DNA from: Solirubrobacterales bacterium
GTDB taxonomy: Bacteria; Actinomycetota; Thermoleophilia; Solirubrobacterales; 70-9
Assembly (NCBI GenBank): GCA_016712175.1
Contig: JADJRQ010000002.1
Location: 372,001 to 436,000, forward strand
Direction of reading: 5' to 3'
DNA: 64,000 nucleotides
In this document: in pieces, positions 35,293-44,270 of the stretch
Layout of the letters: each line of letters opens with the position of its first letter
Numbering within the stretch: the first letter of the stretch is position 1
Made by a program: the position numbers and the translations under genes
The notes under the pieces: model-generated
Databases searched by the model: none
The model's input: only the letters and a program-made list of their open reading frames with translations
What the model was told of the DNA's origin: nothing

Positions 35293-35882
35293 TGAAGAAG
35301 ACAACAATAAGAATCCTGATTGGGACGCTTGCCGTGGCGAGTGTCGCGGCGTTTTCCGCAGGTTGTGGCGGCAGTGGGACCACGAACGGCGCTCCGACGA
35401 CCGCGGCGACCGGTGGAGGTGGCACGACATCCGGGTCACAGGTGTTGCCCGTCTCGAAGAACCCGATATCCAACAAGTCGACGGTTCCCGGACTTGCGGT
35501 TACCAAAGCTCTGGTCGAGAACAACGTCTCCGCCGATACGGGCAAACCGGTCGACGATCACCTAGAGATAGCGATCATGAACGGCACGAACAGGAAGCTG
35601 GCCGATTTTGTTGTCTACTACACGGTAAGCGATCCCAGCCAGGGCACCTCGGAGGGATACTTCACAAAGCTCGCCGGTTTCACCGTCGCCCCGGGCGCGA
35701 CTCGCGTCGCCCACTTCGACAATTCCGGTGACCCCGACCACTACCCGATCAATGAATTCGGTCTGTTCACGACCGACAAGAACGCGCTCGTCGTCGCGGG
35801 TGTGGTGAGCTCGCCAGGGGTCAAGCCCGCCGACTTCAAGGTCAACAAGGATTCCGGCGGTGCCGAGGCGGGGGTCGAATGA
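35292..35882 (+). CDS. Lipoprotein of the ABC exporter operon
   Basis: 196 aa. Lipobox FSAGCGG, then a Gly/Thr/Ala linker and a globular outside domain (DDHLEIAIMNGTNRKLADFV, FTVAPGATRVAHFDNSGDPD) of immunoglobulin-like beta character. No known domain is recognised. Stop-start overlap with the permease ties it to the exporter, perhaps as substrate receptor or sensor. Confidence 0.8.
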   Translation: MKKTTIRILIGTLAVASVAAFSAGCGGSGTTNGAPTTAATGGGGTTSGSQVLPVSKNPISNKSTVPGLAVTKALVENNVSADTGKPVDDHLEIAIMNGTNRKLADFVVYYTVSDPSQGTSEGYFTKLAGFTVAPGATRVAHFDNSGDPDHYPINEFGLFTTDKNALVVAGVVSSPGVKPADFKVNKDSGGAEAGVE

Positions 35883-36047
35883 ACTCGGCGAATCTATGGT
35901 TCCACTGATCGTTCCTTCAGTCAGCCAAGCGTTGTTCCCGAAACCGGGCCACCCACCGGCACGACGGAGGTTCGGGATGCGACGTTTTCCCTGGCCTGCA
36001 GAGTGAGGATCCAACGTCCGTACACGCCCTACCTATAGCTTCGGTCG

Positions 36048-36728
36048 ATGAGCCAAGGCAACCTTCTAGTCGTAGAGGATGATCAGGCGATCGGCCGGGG
36101 ACTGGTTCGGGTGCTTGAAAGCCAGGGCTATGCGGTTACCTGGTTGCGCTCGGGGCGACCAGCACTGGCCGCCGCCGGCCCCGACTTTCCCTTGGTGATC
36201 CTCGACCTCGGACTCCCGGATATCGACGGAATCGAGGTCTGTCGAAAACTTCGGATGTCTCATCCGGAAATTGCGATATTGATACTCAGTGCCCGCGATC
36301 AAGAGCTCGATATCGTCGCCGGTCTCGACGCCGGCGCAGACGACTATCTCGTAAAACCGTTTCGTCTGGCTGAACTGCTGGCGAGACTACGAACACACCT
36401 GCGCCGGGTCGAAACAGCAGACAGAACAGAGCTTGCCCGGGAACCCGTGGAGGCCGGCGATTTGCGAGTTGACTCGGCTTCGAGACAGGCATGGAGAGGC
36501 GACCAGGCGCTAAATCTTCGCCCAAAGGAATTCGACCTTCTCAACCTTCTTGTCTCCGAAGCGGGCAGGGCGGTAACTCGCCAGCGGATCATGACCGAAA
36601 TATGGGATACAGAGTGGATGGGTTCCACCAAGACACTCGATACCCACATCCACTCACTGAGGAGAGAAATAGGACCAGACAGGCTGACGACGCTCCGCGG
36701 AATCGGCTATCGCCTGGACGTAGAATGA
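36048..36728 (+). CDS. OmpR-family response regulator in cargo region
   Basis: 226 aa. Receiver with Asp in LVILDLGLPDIDG and Lys in YLVKPFRL; winged helix LRPKEFDLLNLLVSEAGRAV ending TLRGIGYRLDV. Stop overlaps the kinase start (ATGA). It lies 165 bp after the lipoprotein gene and is a likely regulator of that exporter. It is not closely similar to the paralogue at 38047. Confidence 0.92.
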   Translation: MSQGNLLVVEDDQAIGRGLVRVLESQGYAVTWLRSGRPALAAAGPDFPLVILDLGLPDIDGIEVCRKLRMSHPEIAILILSARDQELDIVAGLDAGADDYLVKPFRLAELLARLRTHLRRVETADRTELAREPVEAGDLRVDSASRQAWRGDQALNLRPKEFDLLNLLVSEAGRAVTRQRIMTEIWDTEWMGSTKTLDTHIHSLRREIGPDRLTTLRGIGYRLDVE

Positions 36729-37969
36729 GGTACCGGCTGGTGGTCGCGATTGCCGGGGTAGCGGCGATGGCTGTTGTGTTGTTCGCCGTTCCTCTGGGAT
36801 TCGTTTTGAATCAGACATACCGGGATCAGGAACTGCTCAAGCTTCAGCGAGATGCCGTTGAAGCAACCCGTTCGGTTGACATCTCCGGACAGGGCGGAGA
36901 TCCGATCGAACTTCCAGCTTCGACGGACCGTCTGACTGTCTACGGGAGCAGGGGACAGGAACTCGCCGGTCAGGGGTTACCCGCGACCTCAGCCCAGGCG
37001 CGCACAGCTTTTCGCGAAGCCAGGATCGTCACTGGCAGCGGAGACGGACAGTTCTCGGTCGCCGTGCCCCTGCTCAACAACGAAAGGGTCGGGGGTGTGC
37101 TCGTCGCCGAACGAGATGACTCCGCAGTCGGTCTCCGGGAGCGCAATACCTGGCTGGCTCTGGTGGTATTCGCGGTCGGACTGGTCGCTCTGGCGACCAT
37201 GGCGGCGCTGCTCATGGCCCGCCATCTGGCACGTCCGCTCGAACGGCTGGCCAAGGCAGCGGGAAACGTGGACCGACGTGGGCTTATCGAAGGAATCCCA
37301 CTCTCAGGAATTGGGGAACTCGATGCGATTGCTACGGCCCTCAGCCAGTCTGCCCGCAGACTTGAAGAGACTCTCGCGCGGGAGCGGACTTTCAGTGCCG
37401 ATGCTTCCCATCAGATGAGGACACCTCTCGCCGCACTGAGAATAGAACTTGAGTCACTGCAGCTTGAAGAACAGCCGCCGGAGCAAGTCGAAGCAGCTAT
37501 CCAGCAGGTCGACCGACTTCAGAACACGATCGACACCCTCTTGATGGTGGCCCGCGATATGCCGCGCGGAGATCGCGTCGCTGACCTCGTGAAGATTGTT
37601 GAACAGGTCAGGAAGGGCTGGGAAGCGAAGCTGGTTTCCGGTGAGCGATCGATTCGGGTCCCCTCCGCGGATTCCTTGGTCGCGGCCGCAGCTGATCCAG
37701 TAGTTGTGGACCAGGTTCTCTACGTGCTCGTCGAAAACGCGGTGCGACATGGATCGGGACAGGTGACGATTACCGTTCGTGAAATCGCAGGCTGGGCTGC
37801 GATCGATGTAGCCGATGAAGGCCCGGGATTTGCGGGCGACCCTGAGCGGGCGTTCGGCCGTGGCAAGTCCTCCGACGACGGTCACGGGATCGGCCTGGCG
37901 CTCGCACGCTCCCTCGCAGAAGCCGAGGGGGGAGTCTCAGGGTCACGGCGGCGGGTCCCGGCCCGGTAG
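36725..37969 (+). CDS. Sensor histidine kinase with frameshifted C-terminus
   Basis: 414 aa as read: signal helix, extracellular domain (about 30-145), second helix, HAMP, the H-box DASHQMRTPLAALRIELESL, VLVENAVRHGSG, DVADEGPGF and GHGIGLALARSLAEAEGG. After that the frame gives an unrelated tail (VSGSRRRVPAR). One extra base in the run of six G at 37927-37932 would restore the family ending (LRVTAAGPGPVVTLLLPAPE) up to a stop at 38011. Only the last strand is lost, so activity may persist. Confidence 0.85.
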   Translation: MRYRLVVAIAGVAAMAVVLFAVPLGFVLNQTYRDQELLKLQRDAVEATRSVDISGQGGDPIELPASTDRLTVYGSRGQELAGQGLPATSAQARTAFREARIVTGSGDGQFSVAVPLLNNERVGGVLVAERDDSAVGLRERNTWLALVVFAVGLVALATMAALLMARHLARPLERLAKAAGNVDRRGLIEGIPLSGIGELDAIATALSQSARRLEETLARERTFSADASHQMRTPLAALRIELESLQLEEQPPEQVEAAIQQVDRLQNTIDTLLMVARDMPRGDRVADLVKIVEQVRKGWEAKLVSGERSIRVPSADSLVAAAADPVVVDQVLYVLVENAVRHGSGQVTITVREIAGWAAIDVADEGPGFAGDPERAFGRGKSSDDGHGIGLALARSLAEAEGGVSGSRRRVPAR

Positions 37970-38046
37970 TCACTCTGCTGCTACCGGCGCCTGAGTCCAC
38001 CCGTGATCTCTAACCGGATTCCAATCTTGGGTTGGACAATTGCACC

Positions 38047-38727
38047 ATGAGGATCTTGGTAGTTGAAGATCAGGCAAAAATGGCAAGGTTGCTCCGTCGT
38101 GGCCTCGAGTCGGAGGGTTTCGCGACGGACCATTCCGAATCAGGCGAAGACGCGCAGTGGATGGCGACTTCGACGGAATACGGCTGCATCGTCCTGGATG
38201 TGATGTTGCCGGGCATAGACGGATTCGAGACCTGTTCCCGCTTGCGCGAAAGCGGGGTCCGGGCTCCGGTTCTCATGCTCACTGCCCGCGATTCAGTTGA
38301 AGATCGGGTCACCGGCCTGGACAGAGGCGCGGACGACTACCTGACCAAGCCCTTCTCGTACCCCGAGCTCTTTGCCCGGGTCAGAGCGTTGGTGCGCCGT
38401 GGGCCGGTCGAACGTCCGGTCGTACTGGAAGCGGGTGGGATCCGCCTGGATCCCAACCAGCGGCGTGCGTGGCGCAACGAAGTGGAAATCGAACTGACCG
38501 CCAAGGAGTTTTCGCTCCTGGAGGCATTCATGCGCCGGCCGGGAGACGTGCTGACCCGCTTCGAATTGCTGGAGAACTCGTGGGATGGCGGCTATGAGAA
38601 TCGCTCGAACGTGGTCAACGTCTACATCAACTACCTCCGGAGCAAGATCGACGTACCTTTCGGAACCGATTCGATCGAGACCGTCCGCGGTGTCGGGTAC
38701 CGATTCACGGATAGTGGCTCATGTTGA
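38047..38727 (+). CDS. OmpR-family response regulator, paralogue of 5701-6381
   Basis: 226 aa. Receiver (VLDVMLPGIDGFETC, ADDYLTKPFSYPEL) and winged helix (LTAKEFSLLEAFMRRPGDVL, TVRGVGYRF) closely resemble the chromosomal regulator at 5.7 kb. ATG at 38047 gives the family start; TTG at 38032 is in frame. Overlaps the kinase gene by seven bases. Confidence 0.92.
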   Translation: MRILVVEDQAKMARLLRRGLESEGFATDHSESGEDAQWMATSTEYGCIVLDVMLPGIDGFETCSRLRESGVRAPVLMLTARDSVEDRVTGLDRGADDYLTKPFSYPELFARVRALVRRGPVERPVVLEAGGIRLDPNQRRAWRNEVEIELTAKEFSLLEAFMRRPGDVLTRFELLENSWDGGYENRSNVVNVYINYLRSKIDVPFGTDSIETVRGVGYRFTDSGSC

Positions 38728-40133
38728 ACCGTGTGCCGGTCCGGATCAGGCTGGCTGCGGGTTTCGCCGCGGGGCTCGCAGTGGTGCTCATCGCCGCGGG
38801 CGCGTTTCTTTATTTCGAGGTCGCGGGCAATCTTGAAGAAACGATGTCCGCAAATCTGGCATCTCGAGCGGACGAGGCTCGCAGTCTGCTGGAAGCTTCA
38901 GGCGAGCGGGGAATTGATCTCGGCGGAGTTAGATCGGGAGACGAAGAAACCACGTTCGCGCAAGTGATCGGTCCCGACGGCGGGGTTATCGAATCAACCC
39001 TTCCCGAGCAAGCGCAGCTGCTCAGTCCGAAACAGCTCGCAGCCGCTTCTATCGGACCGACGTCGCTGGGAACCCTTCGAGTGGAAGGGATCGAGGGAAA
39101 AAGCCGGGCGGTCGCCTGGCCGGCGGGAGGAGCCATCGTGGTTGTGGGTGCTTCGACTGTTGATCAAGAAGAGACACTGCTTGGAATTCGCCGAGCTTTC
39201 CTCCTGGGCGGTCCGATCGCACTGCTGCTCGCGACGCTGATCGGCTACCTGCTGGGATCGAGGGCACTTCAACCAGTCGAGTCGATGCGTTTACGCGCTC
39301 GTGAGATCACTCTGGATGACGCTGACGATCGCCTGCCGGTTCCGGCCGCACGAGATGAACTCCAGAGCCTGGCCGTGACCCTCAACCAAATGCTCGACCG
39401 CGTAGATGTCGCCCTCCAACGGGAACGGGTGTTCCTGTCGGACGCGAGCCACGAGCTTCGCACGCCGCTGGCGATCCTTAAGTCCGAAATCGAACTCGTC
39501 CGGCGTACCGGGGGGACCCAGGCTGACCTGATGACCGCCCTTGGTTCGGCTGCCGAAGAGGTGGACCACCTAGTCCTGCTCGCCGAGAATCTCCTCGTCA
39601 TCGCGAGAGCGGAGCAGGGAGAGCTCCCCCTGAAGAGGGAGCAGGTGAGCGTTGTTTCGGTTCTTCGAAAGGTCCAGTCGAGGTTCGAACAGCTCTCGGT
39701 CGATACAGGCCGGCCCATACTGGTTGAAGGGTCCGCTTCGGAGATGTACTCGCTTGATCGACTTCGAGTTGAACAGGCTTTGGGCAACCTCGTAGACAAT
39801 GCCATGCGCCACGGATCCGGTCCGGTGACACTCGGGGTATTGCGAGAAGGTCACGAACTGCACATCTATGTGCGGGACACGGGTTCGGGATTTCCCGAAG
39901 CCTTCAAATCCCAGGCGTTCGGAAGATTCACGCAGGCGAATCCCGGCCGAGGAGAAAGCGGCGCAGGGCTTGGACTTGCCATCGTTCAGGTAATTGTCCG
40001 TGCGCACGGAGGGCAAGTGGAGATCGTCGACGACGGCCACGAATGGACGGAGCTCAGACTGAGCTTCGAGTACCCGGGGGTCGCAATCGCTGAGTCAGAA
40101 GTTCAGCGCGCCCGACAGGATTCGAACCAGTGA
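38721..40133 (+). CDS. Sensor histidine kinase whose last codons come from a tRNA relic
   Basis: 470 aa, paralogue of the kinase at 6387-7763. Helix 1, an outside domain (35-150), helix 2, HAMP, DASHELRTPLAILKSEIELV, GNLVDNAMRHGSG, YVRDTGSGFPE and GAGLGLAIVQVIV are intact. The normal end is near LRLSFEYPG; the final residues VQRARQDSNQ are encoded by the tRNA-Arg repeat (40106-40147), whose sequence supplies the stop. The gene therefore abuts, and was probably trimmed by, the recombination junction. Confidence 0.9.
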   Translation: MLNRVPVRIRLAAGFAAGLAVVLIAAGAFLYFEVAGNLEETMSANLASRADEARSLLEASGERGIDLGGVRSGDEETTFAQVIGPDGGVIESTLPEQAQLLSPKQLAAASIGPTSLGTLRVEGIEGKSRAVAWPAGGAIVVVGASTVDQEETLLGIRRAFLLGGPIALLLATLIGYLLGSRALQPVESMRLRAREITLDDADDRLPVPAARDELQSLAVTLNQMLDRVDVALQRERVFLSDASHELRTPLAILKSEIELVRRTGGTQADLMTALGSAAEEVDHLVLLAENLLVIARAEQGELPLKREQVSVVSVLRKVQSRFEQLSVDTGRPILVEGSASEMYSLDRLRVEQALGNLVDNAMRHGSGPVTLGVLREGHELHIYVRDTGSGFPEAFKSQAFGRFTQANPGRGESGAGLGLAIVQVIVRAHGGQVEIVDDGHEWTELRLSFEYPGVAIAESEVQRARQDSNQ

Positions 40134-40147
40134 CCTTCGGTTTCGTA
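40106..40147 (-). pseudogene. tRNA-Arg(ACG) 3' half, right copy
   Basis: Same 42 bp as at 31632-31673 apart from one base in the T-stem. Here the 5' side of the anticodon stem is also kept (TCGGT-CTACGAA-ACCGA pairs fully on the minus strand), but the D-arm and acceptor 5' strand are absent. It bounds the 8.5-kb cargo segment on the right. The following 330 bases (40148-40479) hold no gene I can support. Confidence 0.8.
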
Positions 40148-40479
40148 GACCGAGACCATCCCGCGTTCATTTCCAGGGGTTCCGCACACTTGACGCGACA
40201 CAATCCGCGCTGCTTCGATTCGGGACCTGCTCACCAGTCCGCAGAAACCGCCGTGCGGCTACTTCGATGTCGAGATGCCCGGCCACACTTCCCGCTCGTG
40301 GTCCGAGTCGGAGACACTCGGCAGGAGGGCACTAGGCGCGATGTATGGAGGCCTTCTTCTAAGGACTTGACGCTCATCCGGAAATCCGGACGCATTTGAC
40401 AAGGCCTCACCCTGAACTGAACGTAAGCATCGCCCGTTTCAGCGCGCTCTGATGCGGACACGGCCACCGCTGCCTCGAG

Positions 40480-41184
40480 CTATCTGCGGTTCCCGCTGTC
40501 CCGCTTGAGATCACCGGCGGGCGGCGCACGCTGTGGTCCGACGCCCGCCGATACGACCTGGCGCTCAACAGACTGTTCTTCCCGAACACGAGCTTGGATT
40601 GCCGCGCGCGCAGCGTCAGATGTCGGCGCGGGACTCGATTCCACTCCGTCGGTGAGCGCACGAATGTGATGGGCGACAACCCCTCGGACGGCAGCGTCCC
40701 GCGGCAGACCAAGGTCGTCGCAGATCGAACCGAGCGCGCCAGCGATTGCCTGCCCTTGAGCTTCAGCCAACCTCACCGCACGCTCATCCGCGAGCGCTGA
40801 CGCTCGCTCAAGCGCAGCGCTCTTGTCAAGCAAGATCGCAAGCGTAAGGGCGGCATCCTTAGCGTCTCGTTCAGCCCGAGCACCTCCTTCACCAAGTAGC
40901 TCACGAACCCGAACTAGCGCTTGCCGTGCCGCAGTCCAGATCTCGCTGGCTGCTTCGCGCTTTTGATGCTCGCATTCGACCGCGTCGGCGTCGCCTGACG
41001 GCTTGGGGTGACCTGCCCCGTGCCGCCAACGCCTGATCGTGCCCGCAGGGATGTGCGTTCTTCGCGCGGCCTCGGCTGCCCCATGGCGCTCAGCGAGTTC
41101 GAGCGCCTGTTCGCGCGTTTCCGGGTCGTACCGCCGAGTGATGCCATTCACCTGTGGCTTGTCGGACTTAGCGCTCACATGCAC
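40480..41184 (-). CDS. Helix-turn-helix protein of the integrated element
   Basis: 234 aa. The N-terminus (YDPETREQALELAERHGAAE, then AARRTHIPAGTIRRWRHG) is a transposase/terminase-small-subunit-like helix-turn-helix. The middle is a long Ala/Arg-rich helix, possibly a coiled coil (EIWTAARQALVRVRELLGEG), and the end is unstructured. Phage terminase small subunits and plasmid regulators share this layout. The codon use is Arg-rich like the rest of the element. Function uncertain. Confidence 0.65.
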   Translation of the reverse strand: MHVSAKSDKPQVNGITRRYDPETREQALELAERHGAAEAARRTHIPAGTIRRWRHGAGHPKPSGDADAVECEHQKREAASEIWTAARQALVRVRELLGEGGARAERDAKDAALTLAILLDKSAALERASALADERAVRLAEAQGQAIAGALGSICDDLGLPRDAAVRGVVAHHIRALTDGVESSPAPTSDAARAAIQARVREEQSVERQVVSAGVGPQRAPPAGDLKRDSGNRR

Positions 41185-41635
41185 CCTCCTCGTGATTGAA
41201 GCTCGTTAGAACGGCCTCGAAAAAGTGAACATTTGCAGGGATTTCTCGGGTGACACCGGACGTCATATCCGATGACGCCGCACGTATCATTGACGAGCGC
41301 GCGCAGCAGGGCAACGCAATTGCAAGATCCTCGCGCGCGGGCGCGGGCGCGCGCGTTTTCGCGAACACATGCCACGAGAGTCCTTGCCGTTGACTTCGTC
41401 GACTACTCGCACTGGACCATTGGGCGCCTGGAACAAACTTCGTCCTCGTCAGGGCAAAGACGATGCTCGACATAACTGTTCGTGCCGGAGGTGTCGGATG
41501 TTTCGTGTATCTCGAGAAGGGACGGGGGCGGAGGTCTGCTTGACGGTTTCCCGTGTTCTTGTTCGGATACTTGTTTTTACATTTTCCCCCTAAAAGATGA
41601 TTCACACGTCCGACACAGGTGGTGACTCGGATTAC

Positions 41636-41658
41636 CGACACCTGCGACACCTGCGACG
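41636..41658. repeat. Tandem CGACACCTG repeat in a gene-free stretch
   Basis: CGACACCTG occurs twice in tandem, followed by a third partial unit (CGACGC), and GGTGGT/ACCACC arms lie on either side (41619 and 41670). This lies in the 537-bp gap 41185-41721 beside replication-type genes, so it may be an iteron-like replication or regulatory site. The gap also has an alternating GC run near 41332-41354 and CGTCA/TGACG arms near 41258. Open frames there look non-coding. Confidence 0.35.
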
Positions 41659-41721
41659 CAGATGTGCGAACCACCTCCGTCTCGTCCGCAACCTCGATGG
41701 CGCGCGAATTCCTTGCCCGCA

Positions 41722-42901
41722 TCACAGGTATCGCGTCCATACGGCCTCGAAGTCGTCGCGGCCGTATCCCTTCGCCGTGCCCCGCTCACGCCGTGCCACG
41801 CCCTTACGAGTTTTCGAGCCATCGGACGCGAGACGCACCGTCTTGGACTTGATCCCGTATTCGCGCACGAGCTTCGCGATGTCTCGAGCATCGATCGCCC
41901 GGCCGAAGTAAACCGCCCACGGAGCCTCATCAAGGGCTACCAGTTCTTCGATTAAGTCAGTCGTCGAGATGGAGACCTGTCGCTCGCCCCTTGATTTATC
42001 ACGCCTCCCGAATATGAGTTTCACGTCATTGAGCAACCGTTCACTCAGAGATCCCTGCTCGTCGAGACGCTCACCGGTTAGTAGCTTGACAAGTGAATCT
42101 CTCGCTGACTGACCGTCGCCCATTGAGTCAGCGATTGCAACGAGAATCTCGCACCCCTCCTGCATCCTGTCGCTCAGTTCCGCGGGCATGGCAGGGCGAG
42201 CGGTGGCTACAGCCACCGCGTCCTGGGACTTCGCCCACGCGGCGAGCTGGATCCTGATCGCCTTGCCTTCGGGCTCCACGTCCCGGTGTATGAACCGTTC
42301 GACGCTTTCGTCGCCCGTCTTGCGCTCAAGCCTGATCGGGATTCCGCGGTCGGCGATCGTATCTGGGAGCGCCCCGATTCCTGCGAGCGCTTTCGCGCAG
42401 AACGTGGAGAACTCCACGATCTCTGAGTTTGCTCCGACGCAACGTGGGACCTTCGTCCCTCTGCGGTGCCCGGCATTCAGCAATGCCCTCAGGCCTTCGT
42501 GCCGCTCGGCGGTGCGCGGGTTGAAAGATCGTGTCGACCTCGTCCAGGAGCAGCGTCGGCGTGACACTGTCGATGTGTCTGTACACAACAGCCTCAGATG
42601 GCAACACCGCAGGCCACGGCTGGAAGACGAGCACGCCGAGCGCGTCGAGCAACCTCGACTTGCCACATTGCTTTAGCGGACTGGAGATCAAAAGGTACGG
42701 CGTCTGCTCGATCGACTTGACGATGTACGTGTGGATCACCCAGAGGGTGACGACGAGAAACTGGTCGTCCGACATCACAAGGAACCGTCGGAGGAAGTCC
42801 TCAATGTCACCGATCAGTTCCATAGCGTCAACATCGACCGCAGGTGGGCTGCCGGGGCCCTCAAGTGCACCTTTGGCCATGATCCTGTCTCTCGTGCTCA
42901 T
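41722..42901 (-). pseudogene. DUF3631 replication-associated ATPase, frameshifted
   Basis: Element-borne ATPase of the DUF3631 type that usually accompanies a primase-polymerase. Part one (from ATG 42901) carries Walker A-like SSPLKQCGKSRLLDAL and Walker B TLLLDEVDTIF. The frame then goes wrong at three A (42524-42526, TTT on the coding strand); removing one base continues as NPRTAERHEGLRALLNAGH and then DRGIPIRLERKTGDESVERF to the stop at 41722. The product as read is non-functional. The start overlaps the previous gene's stop (ATGA). Confidence 0.8.
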
Positions 42902-43191
42902 CCGACGTACTGCTTGCTGCGCAGGGCGCCCTGAACTTCCCGGCGCACGCGTGAATAAGTCCACGGCCTGCTGGGGTCATAGTCATCGGCCATGATTAGG
43001 GCCTCGTACACGAGCCGACTGATCTCGTCGATGTTGTGCTCAGCGGGGTCGTCCCAAAGGGAATAAACACTCCTAGCGATGTTCGGCCATTGAGGCCCGG
43101 GTATCCCGACGCCGCCGAAAACCCATTCGCGCACCTCGGAATCAACCGAGATTGCGGCGCGCGCTCGCGCGGCGCCCTTGCCTCGCCTCAA
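42898..43191 (-). CDS. Small element protein between Prim-Pol and DUF3631
   Basis: About 97 aa from a TTG; frame open further upstream. Blocks such as DDPAEHNIDEISRLVYEALI and YDPSRPWTYSRVRREVQGAL look like a small helical DNA-binding or accessory replication domain. It may once have been the C-terminal part of the preceding primase gene, since an indel near 43245 would fuse the two. Medium confidence as a real coding segment. Confidence 0.5.
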   Translation of the reverse strand: MRRGKGAARARAAISVDSEVREWVFGGVGIPGPQWPNIARSVYSLWDDPAEHNIDEISRLVYEALIMADDYDPSRPWTYSRVRREVQGALRSKQYVG

Positions 43192-43217
43192 TCCATCGCG
43201 GCCAGGCCGGGCCTTGA

Positions 43218-43535
43218 CTAATCGCAGCAGCCAGGCGGGAGCCTGAGCGATGACCTCGGATCGACATCAAGAACGAGCAACCCGTTTCCCATCCTCCCGC
43301 CAATCCCGCCAGCCCACTTTTGCGTCGCCAACAAACTCTCAAGTTCTTCACAGCTCGAATAGGTCTTACTGCTGATTGGTGACCTGGACCAGCCTCTGAT
43401 CATCGGGTGCTTGCCGGGCTGTTTACAGCCATCTCGATTGCAGGCGCATTCGCCGGAGTCCGTGATGCCATAGAGCGGGAAGACGGGAATCGTCAGATTG
43501 ACTTGCCTGCCTCCTCCCGGCAAATTAACGCTCAC
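43218..43535 (-). pseudogene. Truncated bifunctional primase-polymerase (Prim-Pol) N-terminus
   Basis: 105 aa carrying the start of a Prim-Pol domain: a Cys-rich zinc-like segment (SGECACNRDGCKQPGKHPMI), then W-x-GGIGGRMGNGLLVLDVDPR, in which the two Asp are catalytic metal ligands. The frame ends soon after at 43218, whereas the intact domain needs another 100 or more residues. The neighbouring frame continues as the gene at 42898-43191, so the original protein seems to have suffered an indel and perhaps an internal deletion. Confidence 0.7.
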
Positions 43536-43595
43536 AGCTGATCCTGGCTTTTCGTGCTGGGAATTGACGGTCTTCCCAGGCCGCTTCGTCGACGA

Positions 43596-43832
43596 TCACG
43601 TTTTCGCGCGCCATTCGGCCACCATCGTTCGAAGCACCTTCGCTGGAATGTCGGGAAGATCTTCGGCGTATTCACTGACTTCCGCGCCGTCGAAGCCAGG
43701 ATCCGCGAGGCAGTCATGCGCTACGTCACCTCTTGGGGTGTCCTCGCTGGCAATGCTTCTGAGAAAGGCTTCGAAGCTCGTCACGTCACTCGGCCACTCG
43801 GTGCGGACTCGCAGGGGGTGACCCACTCCCAC
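43596..43832 (-). CDS. Small YozE/SAM-like protein
   Basis: 78 aa. SFEAFLRSIASEDTPRGDVA followed by HDCLADPGFDGAEVSEYAED resembles the YozE SAM-like fold (D-x-P-x-GD-x-A-x-D pattern). It lies between the Prim-Pol gene and two excisionase-like genes and overlaps the next by 47 bp. Function unknown. Confidence 0.45.
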   Translation of the reverse strand: MGVGHPLRVRTEWPSDVTSFEAFLRSIASEDTPRGDVAHDCLADPGFDGAEVSEYAEDLPDIPAKVLRTMVAEWRAKT

Positions 43833-44004
43833 CGCTTAACAAGTTTTCGAGGGCGATCCTAGGTACGAGCAATCGTCTCCCAATGCGTACGACGGGAATC
43901 TGTCCGCAGCGCGCGGCCTCGTAGGCAGCGGTGCGTCCGATGCCCAGAATCGTGCCAGCTTCCTCAATGGTAAGTGTCTGACGCGCAAGCTTCTCGCCCC
44001 TCAT
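43786..44004 (-). CDS. Excisionase-family helix-turn-helix protein
   Basis: 72 aa. LTIEEAGTILGIGRTAAYEA and VVRIGRRLLVPRIALENLL form the MerR/excisionase HTH_17 fold. The ATG at 44004 overlaps the previous stop (ATGA). Such proteins steer integrase directionality or repress element genes. Confidence 0.8.
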   Translation of the reverse strand: MRGEKLARQTLTIEEAGTILGIGRTAAYEAARCGQIPVVRIGRRLLVPRIALENLLSGGSGSPPASPHRVAE

Positions 44005-44210
44005 GAGCGCCCCTCGATCCACGACTCAACGTCACTCTGTCGATAGCGCGTGCCACGCCCGACACGAAACGACCTTGGGCCGGTGCCTTCCCGTCGCCAC
44101 TTGTAGAGCGTTCCGACCGGAACCTTCAGGTAATGCGAAACCTCTTCGGTGGTCATGAGCGGGATAGTTGACTCATTTGAAACTTCTTGGAGATGCGTTG
44201 ACGTGCTCAT
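44001..44210 (-). CDS. Excisionase-like helix-turn-helix protein
   Basis: 69 aa. MTTEEVSHYLKVPVGTLYKW and SFRVGRGTRYRQSDVESWIE are a textbook HTH_17/AlpA-like domain. First gene of the leftward element operon, divergent from the XRE regulator and integrase genes. Confidence 0.82.
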   Translation of the reverse strand: MSTSTHLQEVSNESTIPLMTTEEVSHYLKVPVGTLYKWRREGTGPRSFRVGRGTRYRQSDVESWIEGRS

Positions 44211-44270
44211 AACGTAGATATATACACGTTTTTAGCCTGCATTGCCATCAAGATCTGTTACAATTATGAA
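44211..44270. promoter_or_regulatory. AT-rich divergent control region of the element
   Basis: This 60-bp gap is far more AT-rich than its surroundings. TACAAT at 44259-44264 is a good rightward -10 box for the XRE gene, and ATATATAC near 44217-44224 could be a leftward one. The XRE protein and the excisionase-like proteins are likely to act here. Confidence 0.45.

Noticed and set aside
41636..41658. CRISPR-like array
   Set aside because: Only two and a half 9-bp tandem units with no spacers.
41168..41740. 190-residue minus-strand open frame in the element's gene-free stretch
   Set aside because: Composition is irregular with Ser/Arg/Ala runs, no domain pattern, and it crosses the repeat region and the end of the DUF3631 gene.
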